A stretch of DNA of 64,000 nucleotides. Origin: Roseihalotalea indica (GTDB taxonomy: Bacteria; Bacteroidota; Bacteroidia; Cytophagales; Cyclobacteriaceae). This document shows positions 45,408 through 54,702 of the stretch, piece by piece. The position numbers were made by a program, and so were the translations under genes. The stretch lies in NCBI RefSeq assembly GCF_022458895.1, contig NZ_JAINFL010000001.1, forward strand, positions 868,001 through 932,000. Direction: 5' to 3'. The notes under the pieces were generated by a model, which was given only the letters and a program-made list of their open reading frames with translations, did no database searches and was not told the DNA's origin. Position 1 is the stretch's first letter. Each line of letters begins with the position of its first letter.

Positions 45408-46486
45408 GCTGGAGTTGATAGTATTTCGTAAATCGCCTGTATCAGAACTTCGGGTGCTTCATGCTGGTTATTGCTTAACAGAATAACCAACTTCTTTTCA
45501 TCTAGCCAGCGACCCATGTAATTACGAAAACCATTGAGTGAGCCGGTATGGTAGACAAACCCCGGCTGATCTTCACTAACGAACCACCCAAAACCATACG
45601 GGTGTGGACTGCCATCCAAAAAAGTAACCGGAGTGTAAGCCTGCTGCAACGTTTCTGATTGGATGTATTTACCGCTGTACAGAGCACGGTCCCACTGGTA
45701 TAAATCCTCAATAGTAGAGAAAATACCGCCACCCCCTACCGTGCGAAACTGGTAGTTGTCCGCTTCGCCCTTTGCATTAATGGCAACGGCCCGGTCAGGA
45801 ATGCTATCGGCCTGTTCATCAAAGATAATCGTGTGGCTCATACCAATCGAGTCAAAAAAAGTGCGTTGCATAAAGTCGGAGTACCGTTCTTCAGTCACTG
45901 TTTCTACGATAGCCACCAATAAGGCGTACCCGGAATTGCTGTAGCTAAACTGGGTACCTGGTTTAAAGTCCAGTGAGTCAACCGTGCCAATGGCTTGCAG
46001 TACGTCTTCGTTAACCATACCCGGGAAGGTTTCCATAAATTTGTAGTAATCGGTGACCCCGTGAGTATGGGTTAGTAGCTGACGAATGGTGATCTGATTA
46101 GAAAAGGGAAGGTTTGGAAGGTACTGAGAAAGGGTATCGTCAATGCTCAGTTTCCCCTGATCGGCCAGATACATAATCGCAGCGGCGTGAATATTTTTGG
46201 AAAGCGAGGCCAGGTAAAAGGCAGTACGTAACTGCATAGGTACTTGTTGATCGAAGTTCTGGTAACCAATCGCTTGGGAAAAAAGAATTCCGCTGCTATC
46301 AGCAACGAGCATAGTACCGCTGAAACCACTAGTGTCTATGTAATGCTGAAATAGGGTGTCCAGGCGTTGCTCTACGGTAAAATGTTCTTCAGCAGCAGTA
46401 GAGCAAGACGATAAGCTGATGCTTGCAAACGCGAAAATTAATCCTAAGAGTGCGGATGAGTTGAGAAGGAGCGGTGAATAAGGCAT
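45404..46486 (-). CDS. Class C beta-lactamase-like serine hydrolase, lipoprotein
   Basis: Exported lipoprotein of 360 aa with lipobox SLSSC (Cys28). The catalytic SxxK is Ser94-Lys97 in YLASLSKNIHA and the YxN is Tyr182-Asn184 in FSYSNSGYALL. The third box is likely near YHTGSLNGFRN. This is the beta-lactamase/DD-peptidase/esterase family; the activity may be on peptidoglycan or esters rather than antibiotics. It overlaps the 3' end of aguA by four bases, tail to tail, and is divergent from aguB, so it splits the agmatine pathway genes. Confidence 0.9.
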   Translation of the reverse strand: MPYSPLLLNSSALLGLIFAFASISLSSCSTAAEEHFTVEQRLDTLFQHYIDTSGFSGTMLVADSSGILFSQAIGYQNFDQQVPMQLRTAFYLASLSKNIHAAAIMYLADQGKLSIDDTLSQYLPNLPFSNQITIRQLLTHTHGVTDYYKFMETFPGMVNEDVLQAIGTVDSLDFKPGTQFSYSNSGYALLVAIVETVTEERYSDFMQRTFFDSIGMSHTIIFDEQADSIPDRAVAINAKGEADNYQFRTVGGGGIFSTIEDLYQWDRALYSGKYIQSETLQQAYTPVTFLDGSPHPYGFGWFVSEDQPGFVYHTGSLNGFRNYMGRWLDEKKLVILLSNNQHEAPEVLIQAIYEILSTPA

Positions 46487-46596
46487 GGTAGAAAAGATTA
46501 GGTAGCCAGTGCACAGAAAAGAAACAAATAATCAAACTTTTCACCAAACCTTCATCGTTGTAAGGAGCTTTAAAAAGAATAATTAACCAGCAAACT

Positions 46597-47472
46597 ATGA
46601 AAGTAGGTCTTATACAGCAGCGCAATGGCGCAGATTCGACTGAAAATATTGACAAGCTTATCCAAAATATTCGTGACTGTGCCCGACAGGGTGCCGAGTT
46701 GGTAGTACTGCAGGAATTACACAATAGCCTGTACTTTTGCCAAACCGAAGATACCGAGCAGTTTGATCTGGCCGAGCCTATTCCCGGCCCTTCTACCGAA
46801 CGGTTTGGAGCAGTAGCGCGTGAGCTTAACATTGTGTTGGTTACCTCCCTGTTTGAGCGCCGGGCCCCGGGGCTTTATCATAACACGGCCGTAGTGCTGG
46901 AGCGGGACGGAAGCATTGCCGGCAAGTACCGCAAAATGCATATCCCGGATGACCCTGCTTATTACGAGAAGTTTTATTTCACTCCCGGCGACCTGGGCTT
47001 TCACCCCATTGACACTTCAGTAGGGCGTCTGGGAGTGCTGGTGTGCTGGGATCAGTGGTACCCCGAAGCCGCCCGCATGATGGCCTTGGCTGGTGCCGAC
47101 CTGCTCATATACCCTACTGCCATCGGTTGGGAGTCTACGGATGGTGGTGATGAAAAACAACGTCAGCAGGATGCCTGGGTAATCTCCCAGCGAGGCCATG
47201 CGGTAGCTAACGGTCTGCCCGTTATTTCAGTAAACCGTATCGGGCACGAGGCTGACCCTTCCGGACAAACCAACGGGATTCAGTTTTGGGGACATAGCTT
47301 TGTAGCAGGGCCGCAGGGTGAGTTTCTGGCAAAGGCTTCTTCAGAACAAGAAGAGAATCTGGTGGTAGAAGTTGACCTTACACATTCAGAAAACGTACGC
47401 CGCATCTGGCCGTTTTTCCGCGACCGCCGGATTGACGCATTTGGAGAACTGACCAGGCGTTTCCGCGATTAG
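46597..47472 (+). CDS. aguB: N-carbamoylputrescine amidase
   Basis: Nitrilase-superfamily amidase of 291 aa with the triad Glu40 (VVLQELHNSLYF), Lys113 (YRKMHIPDDP) and Cys150 (VLVCWDQWYPEAAR). The IPDDPAYYEKFYFTPGD and YPTAIGWES segments are characteristic of N-carbamoylputrescine amidohydrolase, which yields putrescine, carbon dioxide and ammonia. With the agmatine deiminase upstream it completes the agmatine-to-putrescine route. A hairpin terminator follows the stop codon. Confidence 0.93.
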   Translation: MKVGLIQQRNGADSTENIDKLIQNIRDCARQGAELVVLQELHNSLYFCQTEDTEQFDLAEPIPGPSTERFGAVARELNIVLVTSLFERRAPGLYHNTAVVLERDGSIAGKYRKMHIPDDPAYYEKFYFTPGDLGFHPIDTSVGRLGVLVCWDQWYPEAARMMALAGADLLIYPTAIGWESTDGGDEKQRQQDAWVISQRGHAVANGLPVISVNRIGHEADPSGQTNGIQFWGHSFVAGPQGEFLAKASSEQEENLVVEVDLTHSENVRRIWPFFRDRRIDAFGELTRRFRD

Positions 47473-47489
47473 CTAAAGTAACTTAAAAG

Positions 47490-47516
47490 GAACCAGGCAT
47501 TTCTGCCCTGGTTCCC
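47490..47516. terminator. Intrinsic terminator between convergent genes
   Basis: GGAACCAGG (47490-47498) pairs perfectly with CCTGGTTCC (47508-47516). The minus strand then runs into TTTT, so it best ends the minus-strand barrel-protein transcript, and as a stable hairpin it may also stop aguB transcription. Confidence 0.75.
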
Positions 47517-47542
47517 CTCATATCAATTCTCAGTCCTTCCTC

Positions 47543-48127
47543 CTAAAAGTAGTAACTGAATCCTAAACTAGGAGAAAAGGTTGATGCCCCCAGGGTAAAT
47601 GATGTGGTAGTGCCGCCTTCACTTCCCAGTCCGTAAAAAGATAAGCCAAAACCATCCAGCATAAAATCCAGAGACCAGCGGTCGGCCGGGAAGTAGGCAA
47701 AGCCAGGGGAAGCGTTTAAACTAATGGAAAAAACATCGTCGGTACTGGTAAAATTTCCAAAGCCGTACGCTGATCTTCCATACGAAAAACCTACACTCCC
47801 GTTAAGAAAGAAATAGAACGATTCATCAACAATAGGAAAATAACGCCGGACAAAAGGGGCCAAATAAACAGTAAGGTTATTACTGCTATTAGTACCGTCA
47901 TTCCCAACTGATTGACTCACAATACCGAGCGTTCCCCCCACCGCAGTTTGGTCATTAATAAAATAACCCAGCGTAGGAGCAAAAGTGAACGACGTTTGCG
48001 TGTTATCTCCGTCACCCAAGACTGAAATGCGAACGGTTCCGTTGATGAACTTACTACCGGATTCTACCTGCGCCAGAGCAGGTAATGTAAGGGTGGCTAA
48101 AAAGAGGATTAGAAAAAAATTTCTCAT
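47543..48127 (-). CDS. Small outer-membrane beta-barrel protein
   Basis: Exported protein of 194 aa with a signal peptide ending LPALAQ. The mature chain alternates hydrophobic and polar residues in about eight strands (TSFTFAPTLGYFINDQTAVGGTLGI, SFYFFLNGSVGFSYGRSAYGFG, WSLDFMLDGFGLSFYGLG) and ends in the barrel-closing aromatic LGFSYYF. This is the OmpW/outer-membrane-protein beta-barrel type common in Bacteroidota. The role is unknown. Confidence 0.8.
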   Translation of the reverse strand: MRNFFLILFLATLTLPALAQVESGSKFINGTVRISVLGDGDNTQTSFTFAPTLGYFINDQTAVGGTLGIVSQSVGNDGTNSSNNLTVYLAPFVRRYFPIVDESFYFFLNGSVGFSYGRSAYGFGNFTSTDDVFSISLNASPGFAYFPADRWSLDFMLDGFGLSFYGLGSEGGTTTSFTLGASTFSPSLGFSYYF

Positions 48128-48264
48128 GATAATGGATAGGTTAAATAAAAGTTGAACTGTTAACTGTTGATCGACAAGGATAATGCCAGCAGCCTCTTAG
48201 TAATAAATAAAAATTAGATTGACTACTTTCCTGCTATTTTTTTCGCTACCCTCAACGAAATCCC

Positions 48265-48272
48265 TAACTTCG
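48265..48272 (+). promoter_or_regulatory. Possible -7 promoter box (TAACTTCG)
   Basis: TAACTTCG is close to the TAnnTTTG consensus, with a T-rich tract about 25 bases upstream (48237-48242) near the -33 position. It lies 20 bases before the ATG chosen for the epimerase gene. Confidence 0.4.
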
Positions 48273-48292
48273 TGCGTTTTGCACCAAGAATT

Positions 48293-49288
48293 ATGACTGT
48301 ATTTTTAACCGGAACTAGCGGACTGCTGGGCAGCAATGTACTGATTGAATTACTAAAGCGAGGCTATAAGGTAAAAGCTCTCTTTCGGGATGAGCACGAT
48401 GCTCGTCAACATCAGCACATCGATGAGATAGAATTATTTATGGGTGACATTACCGACGCCGACGCTATGATGCGCGGCGTGGAAGGCTGCGATGTCATCA
48501 TTCATGCTGCGGCAGATACCGGCTTATGGCCTGCACGATCCTCGACATATGTAGCAACCAATGTGCAGGGCACCGTTAATTTGATTGAGGCTGGAAAAAA
48601 GGCGGGCGTTAAACGTATGATCTCCGTGAGTACCGCCAACGCGCTAGGGTTCGGCACCAAAGAGCAACCCGGCGATGAAACTACCCCACCCAAGTTTGAC
48701 GAGTATGGGTTAGGGTATATGGAAACCAAGCACCAGGCGCAGGAAATTATGCTTCGGGAAGCTCGGGAAAATGGTTTCCCTGGTATCATCGTTAATCCTA
48801 CCTTTATGATTGGTCCTAATGACCATAAGCCCAGTTCGGGACGCCTGGTGCTGGCTGTGTACGAAGGCAAAGTACCAGGTTATCCGTCGGGCGGGAAGAA
48901 TTATGTGTACGTAGGCGATGCCGCTACGGCTATTGTGAATGCCATTGAAAAGGGGCGGGTAGGTGAGTGTTATATCCTGGGTAACGAAAACCTAAGCTAT
49001 CAGGAAGCCTTTACCAAAATCGCCAATATCGTAGGGGTGAAGCCACCTCGTCTCGCTATTCCTCCGGCACTCACTAAAGCCTTTGGCGGCCTGGGTACCC
49101 TTTACGGAAAACTTACGGGAGCTACCCCCAATGTCAGCTATAAGATGGCCCGGGTCTCATGCGACGGTCACTACTTCAGTGCAGCCAAGGCCGTTCGCGA
49201 ACTGGACATGCCTCAAACCCCGATTGACACCGCTATCCGAGAATGCTTTGAATGGTTTAAAGAGAACGGATACGCGCAGCGGAGATAG
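48293..49288 (+). CDS. NAD(P)-dependent epimerase/dehydratase (extended SDR)
   Basis: Extended short-chain dehydrogenase of 331 aa. The dinucleotide motif is FLTGTSGLLGSNVL, and the catalytic Tyr-Lys pair is in GYMETKHQAQEIM, with Ser in MISVSTANALGF. The C-terminal substrate region includes GLGTLYGKLTGATPNVSY. It resembles dihydroflavonol-4-reductase-like epimerases of bacteria, which often act on sterol, hopanoid or sugar intermediates. A GTG at 48272 would add seven residues before the Rossmann strand, so the ATG at 48293 is preferred. Confidence 0.87.
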   Translation: MTVFLTGTSGLLGSNVLIELLKRGYKVKALFRDEHDARQHQHIDEIELFMGDITDADAMMRGVEGCDVIIHAAADTGLWPARSSTYVATNVQGTVNLIEAGKKAGVKRMISVSTANALGFGTKEQPGDETTPPKFDEYGLGYMETKHQAQEIMLREARENGFPGIIVNPTFMIGPNDHKPSSGRLVLAVYEGKVPGYPSGGKNYVYVGDAATAIVNAIEKGRVGECYILGNENLSYQEAFTKIANIVGVKPPRLAIPPALTKAFGGLGTLYGKLTGATPNVSYKMARVSCDGHYFSAAKAVRELDMPQTPIDTAIRECFEWFKENGYAQRR

Positions 49289-49426
49289 TTAGATGGTTGA
49301 AAATTGCTGGTTACAGGTTTTACTTTCGTCTATCTGAAAAGTTGACTAGGTTTTAATTTACATTAGAGCATACTACAATTATAGCTGATGCTTTAACACG
49401 ACTGCCATTTTGTGGGTTTACTCGGT

Positions 49427-51088
49427 ATGAGTGAACTAAATCCTTCCTTAGATACGCTGGCGGGTGCCGATGACGCTTCGTGGGTAGCCTGGTGGAAACG
49501 AGCGGTGGTGTATCAAATCTACCCCCGGTCTTTTCAGGATAGTAATGGCGACGGTGTTGGTGACCTGCCGGGCATCACCCAACGGCTTGACTATCTGCAA
49601 TGGTTGGGCGTAGATGCCATCTGGATATCGCCCATCTACCCCTCACCAATGGCTGACTTCGGTTACGACGTATCAGACTATACCGGCATCCATCCCATGT
49701 TCGGTACCCTGCCGGATTTTGACCAACTGGTAGAAGAAGCCCACCGGCGAAACCTGAAAGTCATTCTGGACTATGTACCTAACCATACTTCTAACCAGCA
49801 TCCCTGGTTTCAGGAATCACACTCTAGCCGTAATAACCCTAAACGAGACTGGTATATCTGGAAAGATGCTTCACCGGAGGGCAGTCCTCCCACCAACTGG
49901 GTCAGCAATTTTGGCGGCCCCGCCTGGACCTGGGATGAGGAAACAAAGCAGTATTACTATCATGCTTACCTGCCGGAGCAGCCTGACCTGAACTGGCGCA
50001 ATCCCGAAGTGCAACAGGCCATGTTTGATGTCTTACGATTTTGGCTGGAGCGGGGAGTGGATGGCTTCCGGGTAGACGCGCTGCGGCAGATTATCAAAGA
50101 CGATGAGTGGCGAGACAACCCGCCCAGCGAAGATTGCCAGCAAAGCCAAAACCCCTATGATGCCCTCGATCCTGTTTACACCACAGATCGCCCCGAAGTC
50201 ATGCAGGTCGTCACTCAAATGCGTCAGGTGCTGGAAGAATACAAAGGGGAAACCAGTGCGGATAGAGTGATGATTGGCGAGCTCTATTTACCCATTGAGC
50301 GACTGGTAGCCTACTATGGTACTGAAGGAAAAGGATGTCACCTGCCCTTTAACTTCCATCTGATCTCTACTCCCTGGAAAGCCTCAGTAATTGCCGATCT
50401 GATCCGCCGTTACGAAGAAGCTTTGCCACCCAACGGCTGGCCCAACTGGGTGTTAGGCAACCACGATCAGCACCGACTGGCCACCCGGTTGGGAGCGGCT
50501 CAAACCCACATTGCGGCCATGCTGCTGCTCACCTTACGAGGCACCCCTACTTTATACTACGGAGATGAACTCGGTATGCCGGATATTCCTATTCCTTCCC
50601 ATCAGGTGCAAGACCCCTGGGAAAAACGGGTGCCCGGCCGGGGACTGGGGCGCGACCCCGAGCGCACTCCTATGCAGTGGGATACCAGCCCGAATGCCGG
50701 TTTTACTGAAGAAAATCCCTGGCTGCCGCTAGGCGAAGACTACGCAGCTCAGAATGTGGCGGTACAGCAAAACGACCCAGATTCTATCTTATCGTTATAC
50801 CGTCGCTTACTTCAGTTGCGGCGTCAGGAACCCACCTTGCGGTTTGGCCTTTACGATTGGGTGAAAAGCCAGGGTTCGGTGCTAGCCTACCAGCGGACCG
50901 AAGCAAATATGTCCTATTTGGTTGCTTTAAATCTGGATGATCAACTGGCTGAATTTATCTGGGAGGGAGCGGGGAAAGTAGTGCTAGGCACCCAGCGACA
51001 GCGAGAAGGAGGACGCATACAAGGAAAAATAACGCTGGCAGAAAGCGAAGGATTGATTGTGCGGGTAGAAAATAGTAAAGGTATTTAG
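49427..51088 (+). CDS. GH13 alpha-glucosidase / oligo-1,6-glucosidase-like
   Basis: Cytoplasmic glycoside hydrolase of 553 aa with no signal peptide. The start of the barrel is VVYQIYPRSFQDSNGDGVGDLPGI. Catalytic residues are the nucleophile Asp217 (GFRVDALRQI), the acid/base Glu285 (IGELYLP) and Asp347 (LGNHDQHR). The QDPWEKRVPGRGLGRDPERTPMQW segment is typical of alpha-glucosidases that act on short maltooligosaccharides, sucrose-like or isomalto-sugars. The ATG at 49427 is preferred over a GTG at 49412. It stands alone, without a Sus-type transport pair. Confidence 0.92.
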   Translation: MSELNPSLDTLAGADDASWVAWWKRAVVYQIYPRSFQDSNGDGVGDLPGITQRLDYLQWLGVDAIWISPIYPSPMADFGYDVSDYTGIHPMFGTLPDFDQLVEEAHRRNLKVILDYVPNHTSNQHPWFQESHSSRNNPKRDWYIWKDASPEGSPPTNWVSNFGGPAWTWDEETKQYYYHAYLPEQPDLNWRNPEVQQAMFDVLRFWLERGVDGFRVDALRQIIKDDEWRDNPPSEDCQQSQNPYDALDPVYTTDRPEVMQVVTQMRQVLEEYKGETSADRVMIGELYLPIERLVAYYGTEGKGCHLPFNFHLISTPWKASVIADLIRRYEEALPPNGWPNWVLGNHDQHRLATRLGAAQTHIAAMLLLTLRGTPTLYYGDELGMPDIPIPSHQVQDPWEKRVPGRGLGRDPERTPMQWDTSPNAGFTEENPWLPLGEDYAAQNVAVQQNDPDSILSLYRRLLQLRRQEPTLRFGLYDWVKSQGSVLAYQRTEANMSYLVALNLDDQLAEFIWEGAGKVVLGTQRQREGGRIQGKITLAESEGLIVRVENSKGI

Positions 51089-51104
51089 CCTTAAATACAT
51101 GTGT

Positions 51105-52193
51105 TTATCTCTTTTTATTGAGATAGATGAGAAGCCCGGTGATGGGTAATGAAGCAGCAATGAGTGAGGCGAAAAATACCAAAAGTCGCCCTGGGAAGCC
51201 GAGTATGGTTCCGAAATGAATATCATATACCAACCCATGCAGCGTGTGAAACAAACTGGCTTCGGCATGTAATCCGTACTCAAAGTTTCCTGAAATGGGC
51301 TCGCCCGTATATCGGTTAAAGTAATAGTGATTGGTATTATAGGTAATTAGGTTCGGTTCAATAACCACTACATTGATCGGGTCTGTCTTTTTATGAGGGT
51401 TGCTAATTCTTATAAATTTTGACGGGTATCGTTCCCTATACTCTTTTACCAGGCTATCCATGAGGACAAACTGATCGGTAGCTGTTTGAAGGTTCAGCGT
51501 ATCGGATGCGGGTATATCGTACTGCATTTCATTTTCACCCGTGGTTGCTCTAAGTGTATTGTCTACAATCTCAAAACCCCAGAAAAGCCCGGTAATAACG
51601 CTAAATATGGAAATCCAGGTGGCATAGAATCCCAATACATTATGTAGATCATACGTCAGTCTTTTAGGAGAAGCGCCCCATTTTATAGTAAACCGTTGCT
51701 TTCGCCCGAGCTTGCCTGCTGGCCACCAGATGATCAGGCCGGTAATCATCATGATCAGAAACAAAAGCGTTATCCAGTGGACAATCTGCTGGCCTATCTT
51801 ACCCAGCATAAGATTCCGATGCAAGAATTTGAGGTAGTTCAGCCCGCCTTTATTCATATCCTGTACATGGATCAGCGCAGCCGTATACGGGTTAAACTGA
51901 GCGTGGTAATAAGTCCCCTGCCCAAATAGCAACACCTCAATCGCACTGGTTTCATCGCGATAAAAAGCCGTTCGGAAATCACCTTGCGGAAATTCACGGT
52001 CCAACGTCGCTTTCAGATCAGAAACTGAAACGAAGTCTTGCTTCTGAGGTTCAACTTTTTGTTGGTAAAGAAAAGCTGCCATCTCCGGTGCCCAGGTGTA
52101 TAGTGCCCCAGAAAGCGCAATGACGAAAAAGGGCAGTCCAACCATAAGGCCAATCCATAAATGAATTTTGCCGACAAGCTTCTTAAATTTCAT
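51105..52193 (-). CDS. PepSY-associated inner-membrane protein
   Basis: Membrane protein of 362 aa of the PepSY_TM group. TM1 begins KIHLWIGLMVGLPFFVIALSG, TM2 follows a loop with FLHRNLMLGKIGQQIVHW, TM3 is at about 195-215 (YDLHNVLGFYATWISIFSVITGLFWG) and TM4 is near the C-terminus. Conserved His residues sit beside the spans, as in heme-binding or ferric-reductase-like members. Homologues are often paired with TonB-dependent siderophore receptors; no receptor is adjacent here. A role in iron uptake is plausible but inferred. Confidence 0.87.
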   Translation of the reverse strand: MKFKKLVGKIHLWIGLMVGLPFFVIALSGALYTWAPEMAAFLYQQKVEPQKQDFVSVSDLKATLDREFPQGDFRTAFYRDETSAIEVLLFGQGTYYHAQFNPYTAALIHVQDMNKGGLNYLKFLHRNLMLGKIGQQIVHWITLLFLIMMITGLIIWWPAGKLGRKQRFTIKWGASPKRLTYDLHNVLGFYATWISIFSVITGLFWGFEIVDNTLRATTGENEMQYDIPASDTLNLQTATDQFVLMDSLVKEYRERYPSKFIRISNPHKKTDPINVVVIEPNLITYNTNHYYFNRYTGEPISGNFEYGLHAEASLFHTLHGLVYDIHFGTILGFPGRLLVFFASLIAASLPITGLLIYLNKKR

Positions 52194-52383
52194 GAAGCTA
52201 TCGCGTTTCCTTTTAAACCTTTCATATTACCGTGGATAAAGCTCAATTTACCGACAATTGGTGAAGAAACACAATCAAAGAGCACTTATGTAATTAGACG
52301 GTTGTGGAGTAGTTCGTTGAATTCCTTAAGTTTGACAAAATTTGAAAGATGTCAGCTTTCTGCCTTTGGGCGGGTTGCTGCTT

Positions 52384-53601
52384 ATGACGCTAATCACTAC
52401 TATGCCATCTATTGAAACCGCCACCCGTTTTACTTTTCAGGAAGTACGTACCGATGCTGAAAAAGAAGCCTTCCGGCAGCTACCTCACCGTATTTACCGG
52501 AACGATCCGCACTGGATACCGCACATCCGGCAGGAGGTAGAAGCAGTGTTTGACCCTAAGCAAAATATTTTCTTTACCCACGGACAGGCTGAACGCTGGA
52601 TTATGAAAGACGCCAGTGGTGAGGTAATAGGCCGGGTAGCTGCTTTTATTAATGAACGGAAAGCCCACACATTTAAGCAACCTACCGGTGGCTTGGGCTT
52701 TTTCGAGTGTATTGATGATCAGGAGGCAGCTTTTGCCTTATTTGATCAGTGTAAAACCTGGCTGGCTGAGCGGGGCATGGAAGCCATGGATGGGCCCGTC
52801 AATTTTGGGGAAAACAACAAGTATTGGGGGCTGATTACTGAAAACTATGATCTGTCGCCTTACTATGGGCAAAATTATAACCCCGAGTACTACGTCCGCT
52901 TTTTTGAAGAGTATGGCTTTCAGGTATATTTCAATCAGTATATTTTTCATAAGCTGTTTGTGACTCCGCTGCCCGAGATCTTTCAACGTCGCTCGGACCG
53001 GCTAAAGGCTCAACCGCAGTATTCCATTCAGACCTATCAGAAGAGCAATCCGCTGAAGTATGCCCGTGATTTTATGGAGGTGTACAACGATGCCTGGCAA
53101 ACTCACGATAATTTTCAGGCTATGTCTGAGCAACAGGCTCTCAATCTCCTCAAACAGATTAAACCAGTGGTTGACGAATTACTGGTGCATTTCGTGTACT
53201 ACGAAGGAAAGCCCGTGGCTTTTATGGTAGCCTTACCCAACATCAACCGGATTTATAAGAAGGTAGGCGATAACATGAATCTCTGGGGAAAACTGAAGTT
53301 TCTGTATCACCAGAAGACTACGGATGTACGGGATTGCTACGGTGTGGCGTTTGGGGTGAAGCAAAAGTACCAGATGCGGGGCATTGAGGGACTGATCTTT
53401 GACAACCTGCGGGAAGTATGCTGGCAGGAAGACAAGCAAAAGCACATGTACGATACCTATATCGTAACCTGGGTAGGAGATTTTAACCCCAAGATGGTGC
53501 GAGTTATGGAGGCCCTGGGTTGTGAGCGTGTTCGCACTATGGCTACGTACCGCAAGCTGTTCGACGAAACTGCCGAGTTCGAGCGCTCCCCCATTATTTA
53601 A
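52384..53601 (+). CDS. GNAT-like acyltransferase family protein
   Basis: Cytoplasmic protein of 405 aa (393-405 residues depending on whether the ATG at 52384 or 52402 is used; an ATG at 52342 seems too early). Residues 30-170 look like a GNAT N-acetyltransferase (FRQLPHRIYRNDPHWIPHIRQEVEAVFDP and GEVIGRVAAFINERK). The C-terminal half adds a second GNAT-like unit (VYYEGKPVAFMVALPNI, MRGIEGLIFDNLREVCW). This layout is seen in hypothetical Bacteroidota proteins. The acyl group and target are unknown. Confidence 0.72.
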   Translation: MTLITTMPSIETATRFTFQEVRTDAEKEAFRQLPHRIYRNDPHWIPHIRQEVEAVFDPKQNIFFTHGQAERWIMKDASGEVIGRVAAFINERKAHTFKQPTGGLGFFECIDDQEAAFALFDQCKTWLAERGMEAMDGPVNFGENNKYWGLITENYDLSPYYGQNYNPEYYVRFFEEYGFQVYFNQYIFHKLFVTPLPEIFQRRSDRLKAQPQYSIQTYQKSNPLKYARDFMEVYNDAWQTHDNFQAMSEQQALNLLKQIKPVVDELLVHFVYYEGKPVAFMVALPNINRIYKKVGDNMNLWGKLKFLYHQKTTDVRDCYGVAFGVKQKYQMRGIEGLIFDNLREVCWQEDKQKHMYDTYIVTWVGDFNPKMVRVMEALGCERVRTMATYRKLFDETAEFERSPII

Positions 53602-53606
53602 ATCCA

Positions 53607-54635
53607 TCAAGAAGAGAAAGGGATTAGGTGAGCCAGGTCAATGACTATCTCTACGGTTTGCCCTTCGGATAATACTCCGGTAGGATGAAAGGCGAATATT
53701 GCCTGGTTCTCTGCGACCTGTACAATTATTTCATCGTAAAAGCCCTGATAACTGGTGTGGGCTACTTGTCCTAAAAGCCTGTCTGACGCTCTATTATTCT
53801 TGTCATTCGCTGGTCTAAGCTGTACTTGTTCAGCCCGAATTCCTAAAGAGGGACTTTGCACAGAAAGAGAAGGGTACCAGCGTTGCCAAATTTCAGCAGA
53901 AAAGATATTAACCGGCCCAAAAAGCTGAGCAACATATGCATTGACCGGGTGAGTGTACGTTTGCGTAGGAGAGGCTACCTGTGCTACCTCACCGGCCTGT
54001 AATACGACAATAGTATCGGCAATCCCCAGCGCATCGCGCGGGTCGTGAGTAACCATAATCATAGTCATGGAAGACTCAGCCAGAAAGTCGGCGATCTCAA
54101 ACTTCAGTTGCTGCTTGAGCAGTGTATCTAATTGGCCGAAAGGTTCATCCATTAGCAATAACCTTGGTTCTTCAGCTAAGGCTCGTGCTAACGCCACCCG
54201 TTGTTTTTCCCCCCCCGAAAGAGTGCGAGGATGCTGATTCTCCAGTCCGGTAAGGCGGCAGCGGGTTAGCAGTTCTTCTACCCGCTCCTGGCGATATTCG
54301 CGATTATAAGCGCGTAGTACATGCCATATATTCTCAAAGACGGTGAGGTTAGGAGACAGGCCAAAATCCTGAAATACCATACGAATATCCGGGTGCCCCG
54401 GCACCAGCCGCCGAGAGGGAGGGGGGAGGGGTTTACCATCAAAAATTACCGAGCCTTCCGCTGGTTCCAGCAAGCCTGCCAAGGTTTTAAGCAGCGTGGT
54501 CTTTCCTGATCCGCTTTCTCCCACCATTGACACAACCTTTCCTTCAGGAATAGTAATATCAACGGAAGTTAGAGCATTCTGCTGGGTTTCCGGGTAATGT
54601 ACGGATAGAGACTGAGTCTGGAGCAATATGTTCAT
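53607..54635 (-). CDS. ABC transporter ATP-binding protein with C-terminal TOBE-like domain
   Basis: ATPase of 342 aa. Walker A is GESGSGKTTLLK, the Q-loop is MVFQDFGLSPNLTVFENI, the signature is LSGGEKQRVALARALA, Walker B is LLLMDEPFGQLD and the H-loop is MVTHDPRDAL. The C-terminal ~100 residues (SLGIRAEQVQLRPAN to VEIVIDLAHLIP) resemble the TOBE domain of the CysA/PotA/FbpC import group. No permease or binding protein lies nearby, so the partners are elsewhere. The gene is six bases from the end of the convergent GNAT-like gene. Confidence 0.93.
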   Translation of the reverse strand: MNILLQTQSLSVHYPETQQNALTSVDITIPEGKVVSMVGESGSGKTTLLKTLAGLLEPAEGSVIFDGKPLPPPSRRLVPGHPDIRMVFQDFGLSPNLTVFENIWHVLRAYNREYRQERVEELLTRCRLTGLENQHPRTLSGGEKQRVALARALAEEPRLLLMDEPFGQLDTLLKQQLKFEIADFLAESSMTMIMVTHDPRDALGIADTIVVLQAGEVAQVASPTQTYTHPVNAYVAQLFGPVNIFSAEIWQRWYPSLSVQSPSLGIRAEQVQLRPANDKNNRASDRLLGQVAHTSYQGFYDEIIVQVAENQAIFAFHPTGVLSEGQTVEIVIDLAHLIPFSS

Positions 54636-54702
54636 GCAGTAACCACTAACCTTTCGTTTATCTGAAGCTGGAAAGGTACAGAAATGTTACTGAAATTAAG
54701 TG

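Noticed and set aside
45404..46486. Antibiotic-resistance beta-lactamase
   Set aside because: The SxxK and YxN motifs mark only the broad serine-hydrolase family; it is a lipoprotein and nothing specific to class C resistance enzymes is seen.
46389..46832. 147-codon minus-strand frame across the aguB start
   Set aside because: It overlaps two well-supported genes on their other frames and has a Cys/Ser-rich random translation.
47490..47516. tRNA or other structured RNA
   Set aside because: A single simple hairpin between convergent genes fits a terminator; no cloverleaf or rRNA sequence was recognised anywhere in the window.
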